Part shown: one piece after another, positions 1 to 11,776 of the stretch
How positions within the stretch are numbered: the first letter of the stretch is position 1
How the letters are laid out: each line of letters opens with the position of its first letter
Assembly: GCA_002786025.1 (NCBI GenBank)
Contig: NHNW01000051.1
Span: 62,001-126,000 of the forward strand
From: Zasmidium citrigriseum
Lineage: Eukaryota > Ascomycota > Dothideomycetes > Mycosphaerellales > Mycosphaerellaceae
Direction: 5' to 3'
Length of the DNA: 64,000 nt
The notes under the pieces: generated by a model
Databases searched by the model: none
What the model was told of the DNA's origin: nothing
The model's input: the letters and a program-made list of their open reading frames with translations, nothing else
Made by a program: the position numbers and the translations under genes

Positions 1-3000
1 ATATAGTTTTACTAGTACCTATATAGAAGAACGTATTCTTTAGACGGAAAGAGTAGGATAACGAATAATAGGAAGGATAGTACTAGGAATTATTAAAGAA
101 GCTCTTCCTTAAGAAGTACCGAGATTTTATACTAGCTAAGGACTTTACTACGGTAATAGATAACTCTTAGTAGGATAGTAACTTTTCGTTTAGTAACGAG
201 CCCGATACTATAGTAGCGATAATAATAGAAGAGGAGTTTAAGAACTATAAAACTACTAGTAAGTATTATATCGTAGTAGTACCGTAGTAGTACCGTAGTA
301 GTAGTTACTAACTATTTATAGTATATCTTAACCTTAAAGTTAGCGACGACCCTTTAAAGCTATAGAAGCTAATCGAGTATCTATATCTACGGCTAGCTTA
401 AGTCGCCTATAATATTCTTACTATACCTAGTACTAGCGTTACTATTAAGCGCCTATTTAGTATTACGTAGTATTAGAATCGCTTTAATCGCCTATACAAC
501 GGAACTAACTTCTCGGACTAGATAATAGCTCGTATAGCCCTTAATAATAGTTAGCGTAAGATCGTTACTAAGATTAGGGACGATCTCTACTATAATCCTT
601 TATTTAAAGGGGAAGAAGATACTATTTAAGAATATACCTCGCGGCTATAGGAAGTTAAGATATTTCGAAGGCTAGTAATAAAGGCGATATTATCCTTAAT
701 ATCGTTATCGCCTCTAACGTCGACGTTAAACTTATTATATCTACGAAGAAGTATAGGTAAGAGGCCTATTCGAGATCTATATTAAATCGGTTAATAGAAC
801 GATTCGGCTTGAAATTAGGCTATATAGCCTATTATAACTAGGCTATATTAGGCTATTTATATATATTAGAATTATCGTCGTCTAATTAGATATAGTAGTA
901 GATATACTCGTATAAGTATTTAGGCGGGTTAGCTAAGTAGTTCCCGCTACTCCTCTTCTATAGAAGGTTAATCTATTTAAAGACGCGCTATAGATACGCC
1001 TCTAAAAGGACGTTTAGGTCTATTAAGCGTATATAAGTAGCTTGTCTTTAAGTAGATCCACCTTCTATAGGAGACGAACTCGAGTACTAGAGGTATCCGT
1101 TTAGATATTTAAGTACTTCTACTACTATATCTAATTAAGACTTTCTTTTTAAACTACTACTATACTACTACTACGGATCTCTTTTTAGCCTCCTAGTATC
1201 CTATATAGTAAAGAAATCCCTACGGGAAAAGGGATCCCTTTTTATATAAGGGAGCCCTTTAAACCTAAGGGATCCCTTTTCCTATAGGGATTAGGAAATT
1301 CTAAATCCTACCTTATCCTAGGGGATAGATATCTATATCCCTTCCCTACTAGGATAGGATATATATAAACCTATAGTAATACCTATTAAGCGCTAGTCTA
1401 TCTATATATTAAAGAGTAAGGAAGATATACTATCTCTTAAGGATATTATTAAGAGCCTACTATAAGAAGATAGCGCTTAGACTTAAGAAACCGCTAAGTT
1501 TACTTACTAAGATAGTAATAAAGGTAGAAGCCGCTAGTAGTAGTAAGGTAGTAATAACGGTAGTAGCTAGTAGTAGTAGAAGCTACGTCCTTATTATAAT
1601 TACTATAACCGAGATAGTTACGATAAGAGTAAGTATTAGAAACTTTATCTAGAGTTAAAGCTAAAGAAGGGTAGTAATAAGAAGGATACTAAGAAGGTAG
1701 GCGATAACGATAAGAAGTCTAAGATTAAGTACTATACTAGCTTCCTTACTACCTCTAAGTCTATTACTCTAATAGTCTATTAAGCTAGTTACTCTACTCG
1801 CGATAAGTAGGTATTCGATACTAGCGCCTTAGCCTACTATATTAATAATATTAAGTACTTTATAGATAGTAGAGCCTATAATTAATATATTAAGGTTAGT
1901 AATAATATAATATTAAGAGTAACTTACGTTAGTAAGATTCGACGTACTTTAGTAGCTCTAAATAGATTACTATACTTAGTCGAAATTAACGACTATCTAC
2001 TAGTACTAGATATAGTTTATAACCTTATTTCTAGATAGAAGTTAAAGAAGAAGGGCCTCTTCTACTATAACGATACTTAGGTATTATTTACGAAGGACGA
2101 AGAGATTAGTACCCTCGTTAAGATTAACGATCTACTATATCTCGTCTAGTATAAAGAAGTCGCCTAGTAGAGCGATATAGATAAGGCTCTTACGTTAACG
2201 TTAAAGGTAATCTACCTCTCGAAAGCTACTATAGATCGTTAGTATCTATAGTATAGCTACCTTAAGGAAGAAGCTCTTCGTTAGGCCGTCTAATAATACT
2301 AAGGTATCGTAGTCTAAGGCGATATTAAGCTCTTACGCTATTATACTTACTCTACTAGTCTTTCTAAGCGATAGTTCTTACGAGTTACGACTAAGCGTCT
2401 ATCTTAAGCTTATAAGGAACTTAGCGTTAACATTATTACTCTAACGACGATAGATATTAGTAGAGTTCGCTATATTATAACTACTATAGACTCTACGACT
2501 CTATATTAATATACTAGGAGTTATAATACTAAAAATAGCTCTAGGGTCTTCGTCCGTAACTATATCGTCTATATTAAGATATAGCTTAACGTAGATATTA
2601 AGATCCTTTATATAGACAATAAAGCTACTATAGGTAGCTAGTCCTTTAAGGATTTTCTAAAGGATAGGGGTATATAGTAGCGTTATACTACTCCTTATAA
2701 CTTAGAGTAGAATAGTAGAGCTAAGACTATAAACTATTTAGTTATAGTATTAGCTCGTAAGTTAATAATTACTAGAAAGGTACTAAAATAGCTATAGCTA
2801 GAGGTAGTTATAGTAGTAATATACCTACTAAATATTACGCCCTCGAAGAGTTTAGGGTATAAGTCCCTATATACCTACCTTATAGAGTAATAGTATACTC
2901 GTAGTAATACTAACTAGCTACTCTAACCTAACTTATCGAACCTTCGTACTTACGAGTACCTCGCTTTTATACTTAATTATAGTATTAAGCGTAGTAATAA

Positions 3001-5287
3001 GTTTACTCTAAGAGTAGTTAAAGGTAAGCTAGTTAGATATAAAGCTAGCTCTTATACTATCTATCGAGTCTATATACCTTCTATAAGGAAGGTTATCCGT
3101 ACTATTAACGTTATATTCGATAAGAAGGTACTAGATCTTAAGAAAGCTAATAATAAGGGGGTAGAGCTAGATACTAACCTCTTTCTAACTACTAACCCTT
3201 TAGGGGGTAAGGAGATAGAGAATAAAGAGCTAGTAGTTATTATAGATAACGAAGTAGTAGCCGTAATCGATAACGACAATATCGATACGCTACTTCTAGA
3301 GCTCGGCTATAATTAAGAGCCGCTAGAGCCTAACGACGACGACGACTTTATAATACCTCCGTTAACGCTACTACTAGAACTACGCTCTTACTATAATATT
3401 AAGTAGACTAAGCGTAGTATCGTATAGTAGTAACTTCGTAAGAAAAAGAAAGCTAAGTTAGAGTCTATTAAGTAGAAGCGAGCTACTACGAAAGTAGCGA
3501 AGTAAGCTACTACTATAGTAATAGATACTATAACGATAGTAACTAATACTAATAGATATCTTACTCGTAAGACGTATATTACGTTTATAGTAGTAGTTAG
3601 ATAGACTAACGCTAATAACGTCGTTATTCCTCGTACCTTTAAGGAGGCGATAGCCTTACTATAAGCTAAGTAATAGAAGGAAGCGATAGACTTAGAAATC
3701 TAGTATCTTAAAGATAATAGTACTTAGAAGTTAAGGCGTTTACTAGGTAGTACTACCCTTATAAAGGGTAAGTAGGTATATACCCTTAAGGTCGATAAGA
3801 ATAGTAATCTAGTACGCTTTAAAGTACGATAGGTCGCTCGAGGATTTACTTAGAAGTAGGGGGTAGATTATAACGATACCTATACCTTAGTTACTAAACT
3901 ATTAATAGTTCGTACCCTACTATCGATTATAGTAGCTTAAGATCTAGAGTATAAGTAATACGACGCTATTATAGCGTTTCTAAACTCTATAATATTATAG
4001 TATCGTATCTACGTCGAGTAGCCTTATAGATACGAAGAACTCGATCTAGAGGGTATTAATATCCTCGTCTACTTTCTATTAAAGGCTCTCTATAGCCTTA
4101 AGTAGTTACTACTTCTATAGAGTTAAGAACTTACGAAGTTTCTTAAAGTAGTCTACTTTATACTATTATAGAGCGATATATATCTATTCCGTTACGAAGA
4201 GACTAGAGTCTATCTACTTATCTATATTAATAACTTCCTACTTATAGTAGTTACGATTAACGCTATCGAATCGATAGCGAAGCTCCTTAGGTAGTAGTTT
4301 AAGATTAAAGAGCTTAGTAACGTCTACTACTACCTTAGCTACCGTATTATACGTAATAGACTAAACCGTAAGATCTACCTTCTTTAAGATAGATATCTTA
4401 AGCGGATCTTAGAGCGATTCGATCGCTAACTTATTAACTAGAAGACTATAGATATACTAATCGATCTACACTTCTAATTTAAGTAGAACGAAGAGTAGGC
4501 TAGTAAGTATAATATTAGCCTATATTAATAACTTATTAGAAGCTTAATATAGGTAGCTTAGATATACTATCTAGAGATCCTCTTCGTAGTTAATAAGCTA
4601 TCGAAGTATCTTATTAATCTATTATTAGGTTATATTATATAAGTAGTACGAACCTTAGCCTACGTCGTCTAGTACTAGTTTAATAGTCTCGAGCTTAGAA
4701 ATATTAATAGTAGTAGCGAGCTTACTCTTACTAGCTATAGTAACGCCTCCTTTAGTAACGATATTACTACTCGCTACTCTACCTATAGCTACCTCTTTAA
4801 GCTAGGTACTAGACCGATATCCTTTAAGAGCGGACTCTAGTCTATTATAGCCTAATTTATAATAGAAGCTAAGTACGTTATAATAACTCTAGTAGTAAAG
4901 GAAGTAGCTACTCTTAAGTAACTCCTTATTAAGACTAGTATTATTAAGAAGAAGAACTAGTTTATTACGATCTACGAGGACTCTTAGCTAGCTATAGACC
5001 TCCTTAAGCGTATAGCCTCTAATAGTATAACTAAATATATTAAGATTCGCTAGTACTATATCCGTTAAGAAGTCGAGAAGGGTTATATTAAGGTCTATAA
5101 GGTAGATACTACTAAGTAGGCTATAGATAGCCTTACTAAGGCACTCGATAGTATTAAGTTTAAGTAGTTTAAGTAGTAGCTTAGAATAGTTAATTACTCT
5201 AAGTAGCTTAGAAACGTCGATTAAGTATATAAAAGGAATTACCTATTAATTATTAAAGGAGTTTCTCGAGCTCTAATTAGCTAAGGG
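1..5287 (+). mobile_element. RIP-destroyed Ty1/copia LTR retrotransposon, internal region (5' end outside window)
   Basis: The block is very AT-rich and almost free of CA and TG dinucleotides, while CG and GC remain common. That is the mark of CpA-directed repeat-induced point mutation on both strands. Stop codons, mostly TAG from TGG, fill every frame, yet a degraded copia polyprotein can be followed on the plus strand: a CCHC knuckle at 1595-1636 (Cys now Tyr, Gly now Ser); the aspartic protease D-T-G-A at 1817-1828; an integrase core with the region before the N-P-E-Q-N-G-type motif near 2615-2725; reverse transcriptase from about 3765, with the ARGF-type block near 3840 and the Y-x-D-D box now YINN at 4223-4234; and RNase H with E-A-K-Y near 4866 and the K-H-I-K-I-R-type end near 5030-5085. 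The order PR-IN-RT-RH identifies copia rather than gypsy. No LTR is certain. No function remains. Confidence 0.9.
1215..1292. repeat. Palindromic hairpin sequence inside the gag remnant, MITE-like
   Basis: Two 26-nt arms, 1215-1240 and 1267-1292, are inverted repeats matching at 24 of 26 positions. They flank a 26-nt centre that contains its own short GGGAGCCC/AGGGATCCC-type motifs. A second, weaker inverted repeat follows at about 1313-1357. The stretch lies between the gag core and the zinc knuckle and does not read as gag. It may be a small inverted-repeat insertion or a structured part of the element. Confidence 0.55.
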
Positions 5288-5451
5288 GTTGTAAGAGCGT
5301 TTAGAGGGTCACTAGCACCGAAAAGGGGGTGAGTTAGATAATTCCGGTGCCTTAGGCACTCCTCGGGCTTACCCGCCTTCCTTAGCACACACCCCTATTA
5401 GATAGATTCAAATCCTTCCTAGTAGATAGTCTTCCTTCTGTATGGAACTGT
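5288..5451. other. Non-RIP sequence between the retrotransposon remnant and the NOS-like gene
   Basis: CA and TG dinucleotides return to normal frequency from about 5290, so mutation stops sharply here. The stretch has a 6-nt inverted pair (GCACCG at 5315-5320, CGGTGC at 5345-5350) and a 13-nt palindrome at 5347-5359. An AAGGGG run at 5283-5288 followed by TTGTAAG could be a polypurine tract and LTR start, but an unmutated LTR beside a fully mutated body would be odd. No gene is seen. Confidence 0.5.
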
Positions 5452-8289
5452 CTACCCACTCATCCAAGTCGATGTGACGCCGTCGTCGCCGGAAGATTGT
5501 TCAATGATGATGTCGATAATCCCCAATTTCTGGGCCGGGTCAAGCATTTCAGAAACGATCGCCGAGTCGCGGGTCTTGAAGGCCGCGAGGACGGTGACCA
5601 GGCCAGCCGGTGTAGCCTCGTCGACCTTGAGTTGCTGCAGGCTGTGGATCCTTGCTTGCAGAAAGCTTCTCAATGGTGCCATCCCAGAGCCGCTCACAAA
5701 GGCAATTACCGGAGCTGCTGGTTCGGCCTGGAGGAGCGATGCCGCCAGCGGAGTCTGCTTGAAACGTATTTGCAAGGGTCGATTGAGGACGTCGCGGGAA
5801 GAGAGGTAGGCATCGCTGAAGAGACCACCTTCGTGAGCCTGAACAAGCAGGTCGACCCGATTTCCATCGTCCTTCGCATCAAGATGGGCCTGTGAAGATG
5901 CAACCGAGTAGTGCCGAGGAGGTCGGAGCGGCATGGCGGCAATCAGCTGGGCCATGTCGACCTCGTCTTGCCAACCCTGTGGGAGCATCTGCAATGCCTC
6001 AAGAATTGTCAGCCCTTCCATTGGAGAAGACGTTTCGGACTGATTAGCCCAAGCTGACTCTGTGAACGGTCGGTCAATGTCCACAAAGTCTGTCAGAAAG
6101 CTGGCAGTGGTCAAGCCCGCTGGCAGGAGATGCTGCTCTTTCACTGATGGAAGCAGCTCGGTGATCTGCGTCACTTTCTGAGTGTCGTTGGGAACGAAGA
6201 CATCGATGTGACAGATGTCCGTGTACGTGACATTGCCAATGTCGAGCACCACGTGCTTGATGCCCTTCTGTGAGCCTTTGGAGTAGATGACCTTTGACGC
6301 CGTACATTCCTCGGCGAGAGTTTGAAGTGCTCTAGCCTTGATGTCGGCAGGCTGTATGTTCAGCTTGCTTGGAGCAAGGTCTTCCCGGCGAGGAAGCTGA
6401 TCATTGAAGAGTATGCCGCGAAGCAGTCTGAACCAGTGCTCAAGATTTGACCAAGGTGGACTCTCGAGGTCTGCGTCGCTGTCGAACAAGGGCATCAGGA
6501 ACGTTGCGCCAGCGTTCTTCAGAGCTGTCTCGATGTCTCTGGCTGCTCCATTGTATGAATCGGCATACGAGACGCTGCCGTTGCCGAAGATGGCGAATTT
6601 TCGAACTCTGGTACACGCATCAGACTTGCTGTCTTGAAGTCTACGCAGGAATGCTCGTCCATTAGCAGGGACGTGTCCACGGCCACACGAGCTGGCGATG
6701 ATCAGACAGATGTCGTCAGATCCAGCCTCACTTATTTCGAGATTGTTTAGGATAGCAGCAGGAGCGACGTGATACTCGTACAATGATTCAGGTGCGGCCT
6801 TGCGCAATTCCGACTGGATGTACTTTGCGAGCTTCGCCGCGATGGTGCCAGAACTGCAATAAGCTACTCGAATGGCTGGAGCGGACTTCATCATCTCCTT
6901 CCATGGAATTTCCCCAGCTTGAGTAGTAAGCGATGGTGTTGGCAGCCCCTTGGATCTACGGTAGGCGTTGACTGGATCCTGAATATGTCTCGCAATGAGA
7001 GGCTTGGGCTGATAGTTTGGAGCTCCTCCTCGATGCCAGATTGGAGCAATACTGCCAATGGGCGGCGAGAGCCAGTACGGGTCAGCAGGCAGCCGGAAGC
7101 CATGCTCGCTGAGATGCTCCTCGTCGAAGTTGCAGTACATTGAAGAAGCTGACAAGGTGTCCGACATCCTGACGCCAGCTTGATTGAAAGACCAGTAGAC
7201 GGCGTAGTTCAACTCCATCTGGGCTCTCGATAAGCAGGCTAGTCTTTCGTAGTCTGGCAACTCGTCAAGTGTCTTTCCTGGCGTACTAATGAGCCCGAGA
7301 GCTTCGACAATGCTCGGAAGTGAATTGTAGCGGAACTCGTCCACGAGATCACGAACACCTATCTCTGCGTCCATGAACCAGCCAATGAACGGTGCTGCGG
7401 TGTATTGTACGCCGCCAATGTCAAAGCCGAGCCTGCTCAAGGCCGGTGCTGGCACCCAGCGGAGGCCAAGACGGTCGAATGTGAGCGAGTGTTGAGGATG
7501 TCGAATGTACACAGGTGGGAAGTCGTCCTCATTGATGCAGGTGATGGCGGGCTCATCACCATCTGCTTGCGTCACGAGAGGCAGGAGGTCCCATTTTGTC
7601 TTCACGGCAGGAGGATGCCATCCAAGTTCAATGATTGCATCGGTAACAGCTGCATTGGCCGGATCTCCAAGAATGCTACCATCGTCCTGCCGATAGCCAG
7701 CGAAGCCTAAGATCTGGTGGTTCCACACGAGCGGTCCAGTCTTGCCATGGCTCCGGGGTGGAAAGGCAAAGACAGTAGGCTTGATGTCGCCATTGTTGAA
7801 GGCCAATTTGGCATTCTCGATAAGCGCTGAGCCCATCTCTGCACTTGTTGTGATATGCCGCAAGTCGCATAGCGCTAGATTTTTCCACTCGCTCCTCATG
7901 ATGCAGCGCCTCGAGTGTTTCCAGGCTAAGCGTATGCCGTGCTCAAGCTCCGCGAATGTATGATCCCATGTACCATTGTGGAGAGACTCCAACGCCTCTT
8001 GAGATCTCGCCTCTAGCTCCTCGTCAGAATGGATCACTTCATCGCGGCGAAGTTGGCTCAAGAAGTCCTTCGCTTCATCTTGCAGCTCCCTACACGGCCT
8101 ATCATGGCCAATGCGGGGCTCAGTGGTATGGATCATGCGTCCGCCCTGGCAGAATTGGGCGGTACATGATGTGTCCGCTAACAAGGGATAGTGGCTGCGA
8201 ATGGCCGAGAATTCCTTGTCTGCTTTGCGATTCGTGGTAGGAGCGACTGGACAGACAGGTCTATCGTGAGTACTTGGTGGTGGAGACAT
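5452..8289 (-). CDS. Nitric-oxide-synthase-like protein, oxygenase plus reductase domains, C-terminally truncated
   Basis: Single-exon frame of about 945 residues from the Met at 8289; the frame is open to a Met at 8565, but the extra 92 residues look non-coding. Near residues 42-47 is a C-x4-C pair (CTAQFC), as in the NOS zinc site. At about 129 is the haem-ligand Cys in RRCIMRSEW, followed by KPTVFAFPPR, GPLVWNHQILGFAGYR and the substrate/haem block GWFMDAEIGVRDL. A flavodoxin-like FMN domain (RVAYCSSGTIAAKLAKYIQ) and an FAD domain (PRHYSVASS) follow, then the start of the NADPH lobe (VIAFVSGSGMAPLRSFLQAR). In this family the enzyme converts arginine to citrulline and NO using NADPH. The frame ends about 65 residues after GSGMAPLR, so the final NADPH-binding strands are absent. 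The stop lies about 165 bp from the RIP-destroyed transposon, so truncation by insertion or rearrangement is likely. Identity as NOS-like is firm; activity is doubtful. Confidence 0.88.
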   Translation of the reverse strand: MSPPPSTHDRPVCPVAPTTNRKADKEFSAIRSHYPLLADTSCTAQFCQGGRMIHTTEPRIGHDRPCRELQDEAKDFLSQLRRDEVIHSDEELEARSQEALESLHNGTWDHTFAELEHGIRLAWKHSRRCIMRSEWKNLALCDLRHITTSAEMGSALIENAKLAFNNGDIKPTVFAFPPRSHGKTGPLVWNHQILGFAGYRQDDGSILGDPANAAVTDAIIELGWHPPAVKTKWDLLPLVTQADGDEPAITCINEDDFPPVYIRHPQHSLTFDRLGLRWVPAPALSRLGFDIGGVQYTAAPFIGWFMDAEIGVRDLVDEFRYNSLPSIVEALGLISTPGKTLDELPDYERLACLSRAQMELNYAVYWSFNQAGVRMSDTLSASSMYCNFDEEHLSEHGFRLPADPYWLSPPIGSIAPIWHRGGAPNYQPKPLIARHIQDPVNAYRRSKGLPTPSLTTQAGEIPWKEMMKSAPAIRVAYCSSGTIAAKLAKYIQSELRKAAPESLYEYHVAPAAILNNLEISEAGSDDICLIIASSCGRGHVPANGRAFLRRLQDSKSDACTRVRKFAIFGNGSVSYADSYNGAARDIETALKNAGATFLMPLFDSDADLESPPWSNLEHWFRLLRGILFNDQLPRREDLAPSKLNIQPADIKARALQTLAEECTASKVIYSKGSQKGIKHVVLDIGNVTYTDICHIDVFVPNDTQKVTQITELLPSVKEQHLLPAGLTTASFLTDFVDIDRPFTESAWANQSETSSPMEGLTILEALQMLPQGWQDEVDMAQLIAAMPLRPPRHYSVASSQAHLDAKDDGNRVDLLVQAHEGGLFSDAYLSSRDVLNRPLQIRFKQTPLAASLLQAEPAAPVIAFVSGSGMAPLRSFLQARIHSLQQLKVDEATPAGLVTVLAAFKTRDSAIVSEMLDPAQKLGIIDIIIEQSSGDDGVTSTWMSG

Positions 8290-9908
8290 TGATGGTGATC
8301 CTTTATGCTGAGGTCGTGTATGATCGTTGTCGTGGTTGTATTCACGATCACATCTGAGTGTTGGGATCCGGTCGAGTTGTTGCTTCCGGGAAATGGTGAT
8401 GCGCGGTCGTGACTTCCGCGCTCCAGGTCGAATGATGCTACGCCCAGGAGGCCAAGCCTTTTTAGGTGCTATATCGTGTGTGATCACAACGTCAGTCGAC
8501 TCTCCCAAGGAAGGCACGGCCATGGTGACGGTTGTGTGAGAGTCTGCCAAGCAGTCTCCACTCATGAGGTGCAGTCTCGTGGCTATATCCGAGCAACAGG
8601 CTATGGGCCGTCAGCATCCCCGATCTTTGCTGCTTGACGAAGATGGTGTCCACGCAGGATCAGCAGTGCTGTCTCCTTGGAAGAAGTGGCCCACAAAACG
8701 ACGTCAAGGCTGCTTGGTGGCTCAGCCAGTCGAGATGTCCTCCAGAGATGTTCGATAATTAAAGAAGGTCCGTCAAAGATAGATATTCATTGGTATCAAG
8801 CCCTTCTTGTCCACCGAGAGGGCAGCGTCGACTTGATTTATGCAGAGTCAAAGGCTTCGAACGTCGACACCAATCCTTTCCCGTCACCACCAGTGCCACT
8901 GTTTTAAAGGCTCCGACAGCACTTCGCCCCCAACAATAACAGCACCGGTGGAAAAGACAGCTGACAATAGAAGTCCTGCCCCAAGCCTCCTGCTTCCCAT
9001 TATGAGAGCTATGTTCCATCGAGGCGGCCGCCTGCCGTCCTCGCTACTGCAAGCCATTAGTTCCAAGACTCCGGTCTGGCACCATAGGACGCAGCTAATG
9101 CCTCTCATTCGCAGACTGCCACATGCGGCCACGGCACATTCTGTCCTGCTGTCGTCAACAAGAAAGTCAATTCGCAGATCCTTCGAGCTTAAATGCCACG
9201 TGCTGGGACATGAAGCGGGTTTCGAGTTAGAAAGTTGATGACCGCTCCGTCTAGGCCCTGAAGAGGAGTTGTTGCTGTTCTTGAATGGACGAGTGTTGCA
9301 CATGGCTGAATGCGCATTGCCTATCCTTGTCAATACTGCGGATGGCTGTCCACGCTTGGCCCTTGGTCGCTCTATTGGAGGTTTGCTCGCATTGCAGTGC
9401 TCACCGGTCTGGAAGAGCGTGATCCGTTCTCTGTTTATGCATGTTGTGGTCAGCAAACCCATCACGAAGAGCTACCTACCGTATCGCGATGGCGACGGGC
9501 CAAGATTCCGATGGCGTCGGCATCTCTCAAGCCACACAGCTGTCAACCCAGAGTCTCATACACGTGGGAGGGTAAGCTCTTGATGGCAGAGGTGCGTGCA
9601 AGCGATAGGAGGATGGAAGGAGAAGTCTGGATTTTCTTGGCGACGGGAGGTGAAGGAGTTGAAAGCGTGATGGCAGCTGCGCAAGGATGAAAGCTGCAGC
9701 TTCCTTGTTGGTAGCTACGTATTCTGAGCTGTGCCGTACTACGCAATGAACCTCCATCTTCTCTCTGCACCATACAAAGCCAAGCAACGAGATGGCGAGA
9801 TGCCTTCTGAGATCGACAACCATTCCGCCCTTTTCTTTTTGCAGGCCCCGGCAACGAAACTGTGAATCGCTCGATCTTCATGGCATGGGTCCTCCTCCAT
9901 GCGTCGGA
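8290..9908. other. 1.6-kb intergenic stretch, presumed promoter of the NOS-like gene
   Basis: Several overlapping open frames exist on both strands, the longest 193 codons on the minus strand at 8884-9465. None shows a recognisable domain, signal peptide or plausible splice partners. Base composition is like the flanks. I see no gene here. Confidence 0.4.
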
Positions 9909-10948
9909 TTAGACTTCAGGCTGGCCTTCAGCGGTAATGGGAGCCAAACATGCCTTGTATCCCTCGACTGTGCTGGCGAATGCCGCCTTCTTTGCCCGCT
10001 CGAGCTGTGCGGAGGTGAACCGAAATGTCTTGATGGCTAGGCGCAGACTACCCAGCCACGCTTCCTCCTGCGCGGGTGTCTGAGTCTGGTTGGTGTCGAA
10101 GCCCATGATACGCCCGAAGAGTGTGTAGCTGATGGGCGCGTCGATCCAGAACAAGTATTCCGTGATCATGTCCACAAGTTCTTGGGGGAGAAGGCCGCCT
10201 GCAACTGTGTCGGCTTTGATGATAGAGACGTGCATCTTGGCGGTGACAACGAGCCAGCAGCGGGAGATGCGAAGAATGCGTGGGCGTGATGGATCGAGAT
10301 AGGTTTCCTTGATGTGGGAGTGAGACACTTGGTCGAGGAGCGTATTCCACAGCGCAATCGCCCGGTCGAAAAGTATGTTTGGGTTGTTTTCGACTGAACC
10401 GTCCCTTGCCACCAATGTCTTGAAGTTTGCATGTACCATGGCGTTCATGGTCCTGTCGAGGTCCTTGAAGTAGCGCGCGTACCTGCCCTTGGCACGTCGA
10501 ATCGACTGCCAGAATGTCTGCGTCCCTGTCAGCGGACATGCTATCAGATAGGTGCTCTAATGGGGCTGTTGTTACACACCTTGTGATCGCCTCCTACGCA
10601 TTGCACAAGCTTGGCAGCGAACTGGAAAAGCAAATCCACAGCGCCGTCGAAGCCGCCTGGCAGTAGAAACACGGCTCTGATGGCCGCCAAAGGGTGGGTA
10701 CCCTTGCCATTGTAAAGCTCAATGACCCGAGTGGTAAGCTTCTTGGCTTCATCGGCATTCTTGGTGAGATAGACTTGCTTTATGAGTGCGCGTGACTCCG
10801 CTTTGGTAGGATTGATAGTAGGTGGCGTGCGCTTCTTGTTGGCAGCAGGCTTCGCCTGAGATTCGGATGTGGTGCTCTCACGGCCTTCTGGCGGCGGTAG
10901 CGTCGTGCTATCTACCATGGCCGCGCCCGTAGATTCGTCGGGCGCCAT
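9909..10948 (-). CDS. Hypothetical protein, two exons
   Basis: Exon 1 is 10580-10948 and exon 2 is 9909-10517. The 62-bp intron begins GTGTGT, ends GACGCAG and joins in phase 0 (GGDHK to TFWQS), giving 325 residues. I chose the Met at 10948; an upstream in-frame Met at 11041 would add 31 low-complexity residues. Residues 1-50 are Pro/Ser/Thr/Lys-rich and probably disordered. The rest is helical and charged, with no signal peptide or membrane segment. I do not recognise the family. It is divergently placed to LHS1, about 0.8 kb apart. Confidence 0.65.
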
Positions 10949-11776
10949 GGTGTTGACTAGCGGTGGAGGTCGCGGTGGTGTCCAAAGGAGCAGCGCGGAA
11001 GCAGCGAGCGAGCGGCGACGTTTGGTCTTGGCGTTTTGCAATCACAGACGAGGAAGGAGGCAATTTGGAAGTAAACATTAGAGGTAAACAAAACACGAAA
11101 GCACGAAAATTCTCACACTTCCGATCTTCTTGTAAAGACGAGCAAAAGGAGGTTAACACTGAAGGCTCAGAATGGGCTTTCTGCACAGGTGAAGCTGAAG
11201 AGCCTTTGCACCAAGCAACGATCACTGAAGCGAGGAAAACAGTGCCATCGTCTACCTACTGAGCTCATGTTCAAAACATGGTTTGCAACCCTGATGAGAA
11301 ATCTTGGAATCGCAGAGGCACCGATGAAAGATGGCCGGTTTGAAGGCTCAATCGCCATCAGCATCGGGAAATGATGGATTCGTTCGGTCGACATGCCAGC
11401 CTCATATGGGCTCAGCCAAGGAGATAACAGATGTTCTATGCATGAAGCAGATGAACTTGTGTGAAAATTGATGGAAGTGGAGGTGAAAGAGGTGAGGTGA
11501 AAGGAGAGGCGAGAGGTGATGTAAGCCGTGCATCCGAGCGTCGATCAATCGAGAAGTTTGAACAGCTGGCCTGACATGTGAGCCACCAATTCCACCAAAG
11601 AACGCCAGTTTGCTTCTGCGCAGAAATCCAGATTCAAGATACAGGTGTCCTCGACGACGCTGTCTTTTCTCCAATACCCATTTCCTTCCAATGCCTCAGT
11701 AACGACCACCGACCATCAGCGACGACAGTCCGCACACCACCGACCACAGATCCCCCCACACTCACACCACATCACA
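10949..11776. other. Divergent promoter region between the hypothetical gene and LHS1
   Basis: About 830 bp without a supportable gene. The plus-strand frame reading through 11645-11776 is the 5' leader of LHS1; it is Thr/Pro/His-rich and unlike a protein start. No clear TATA box or repeat stands out. Confidence 0.4.

Noticed and set aside
3070..3279. Minus-strand frame of 69 codons within the transposon
   Set aside because: It lies opposite the degraded pol region, is Ser/Leu/Thr-biased by base composition, and has no motif.
5400..5425. T-arm-like GATTCAAATCC sequence
   Set aside because: No D arm, acceptor stem or terminator can be built around it.
5290..5451. Possible 3' LTR beginning TGTAAG
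   Set aside because: It lacks RIP mutations while the element body is saturated, and no matching 5' LTR is in the window. Kept only as a question.
8884..9465. 193-codon minus-strand frame
   Set aside because: No domain, no homology that I recognise, several overlapping frames of similar length, and odd composition.
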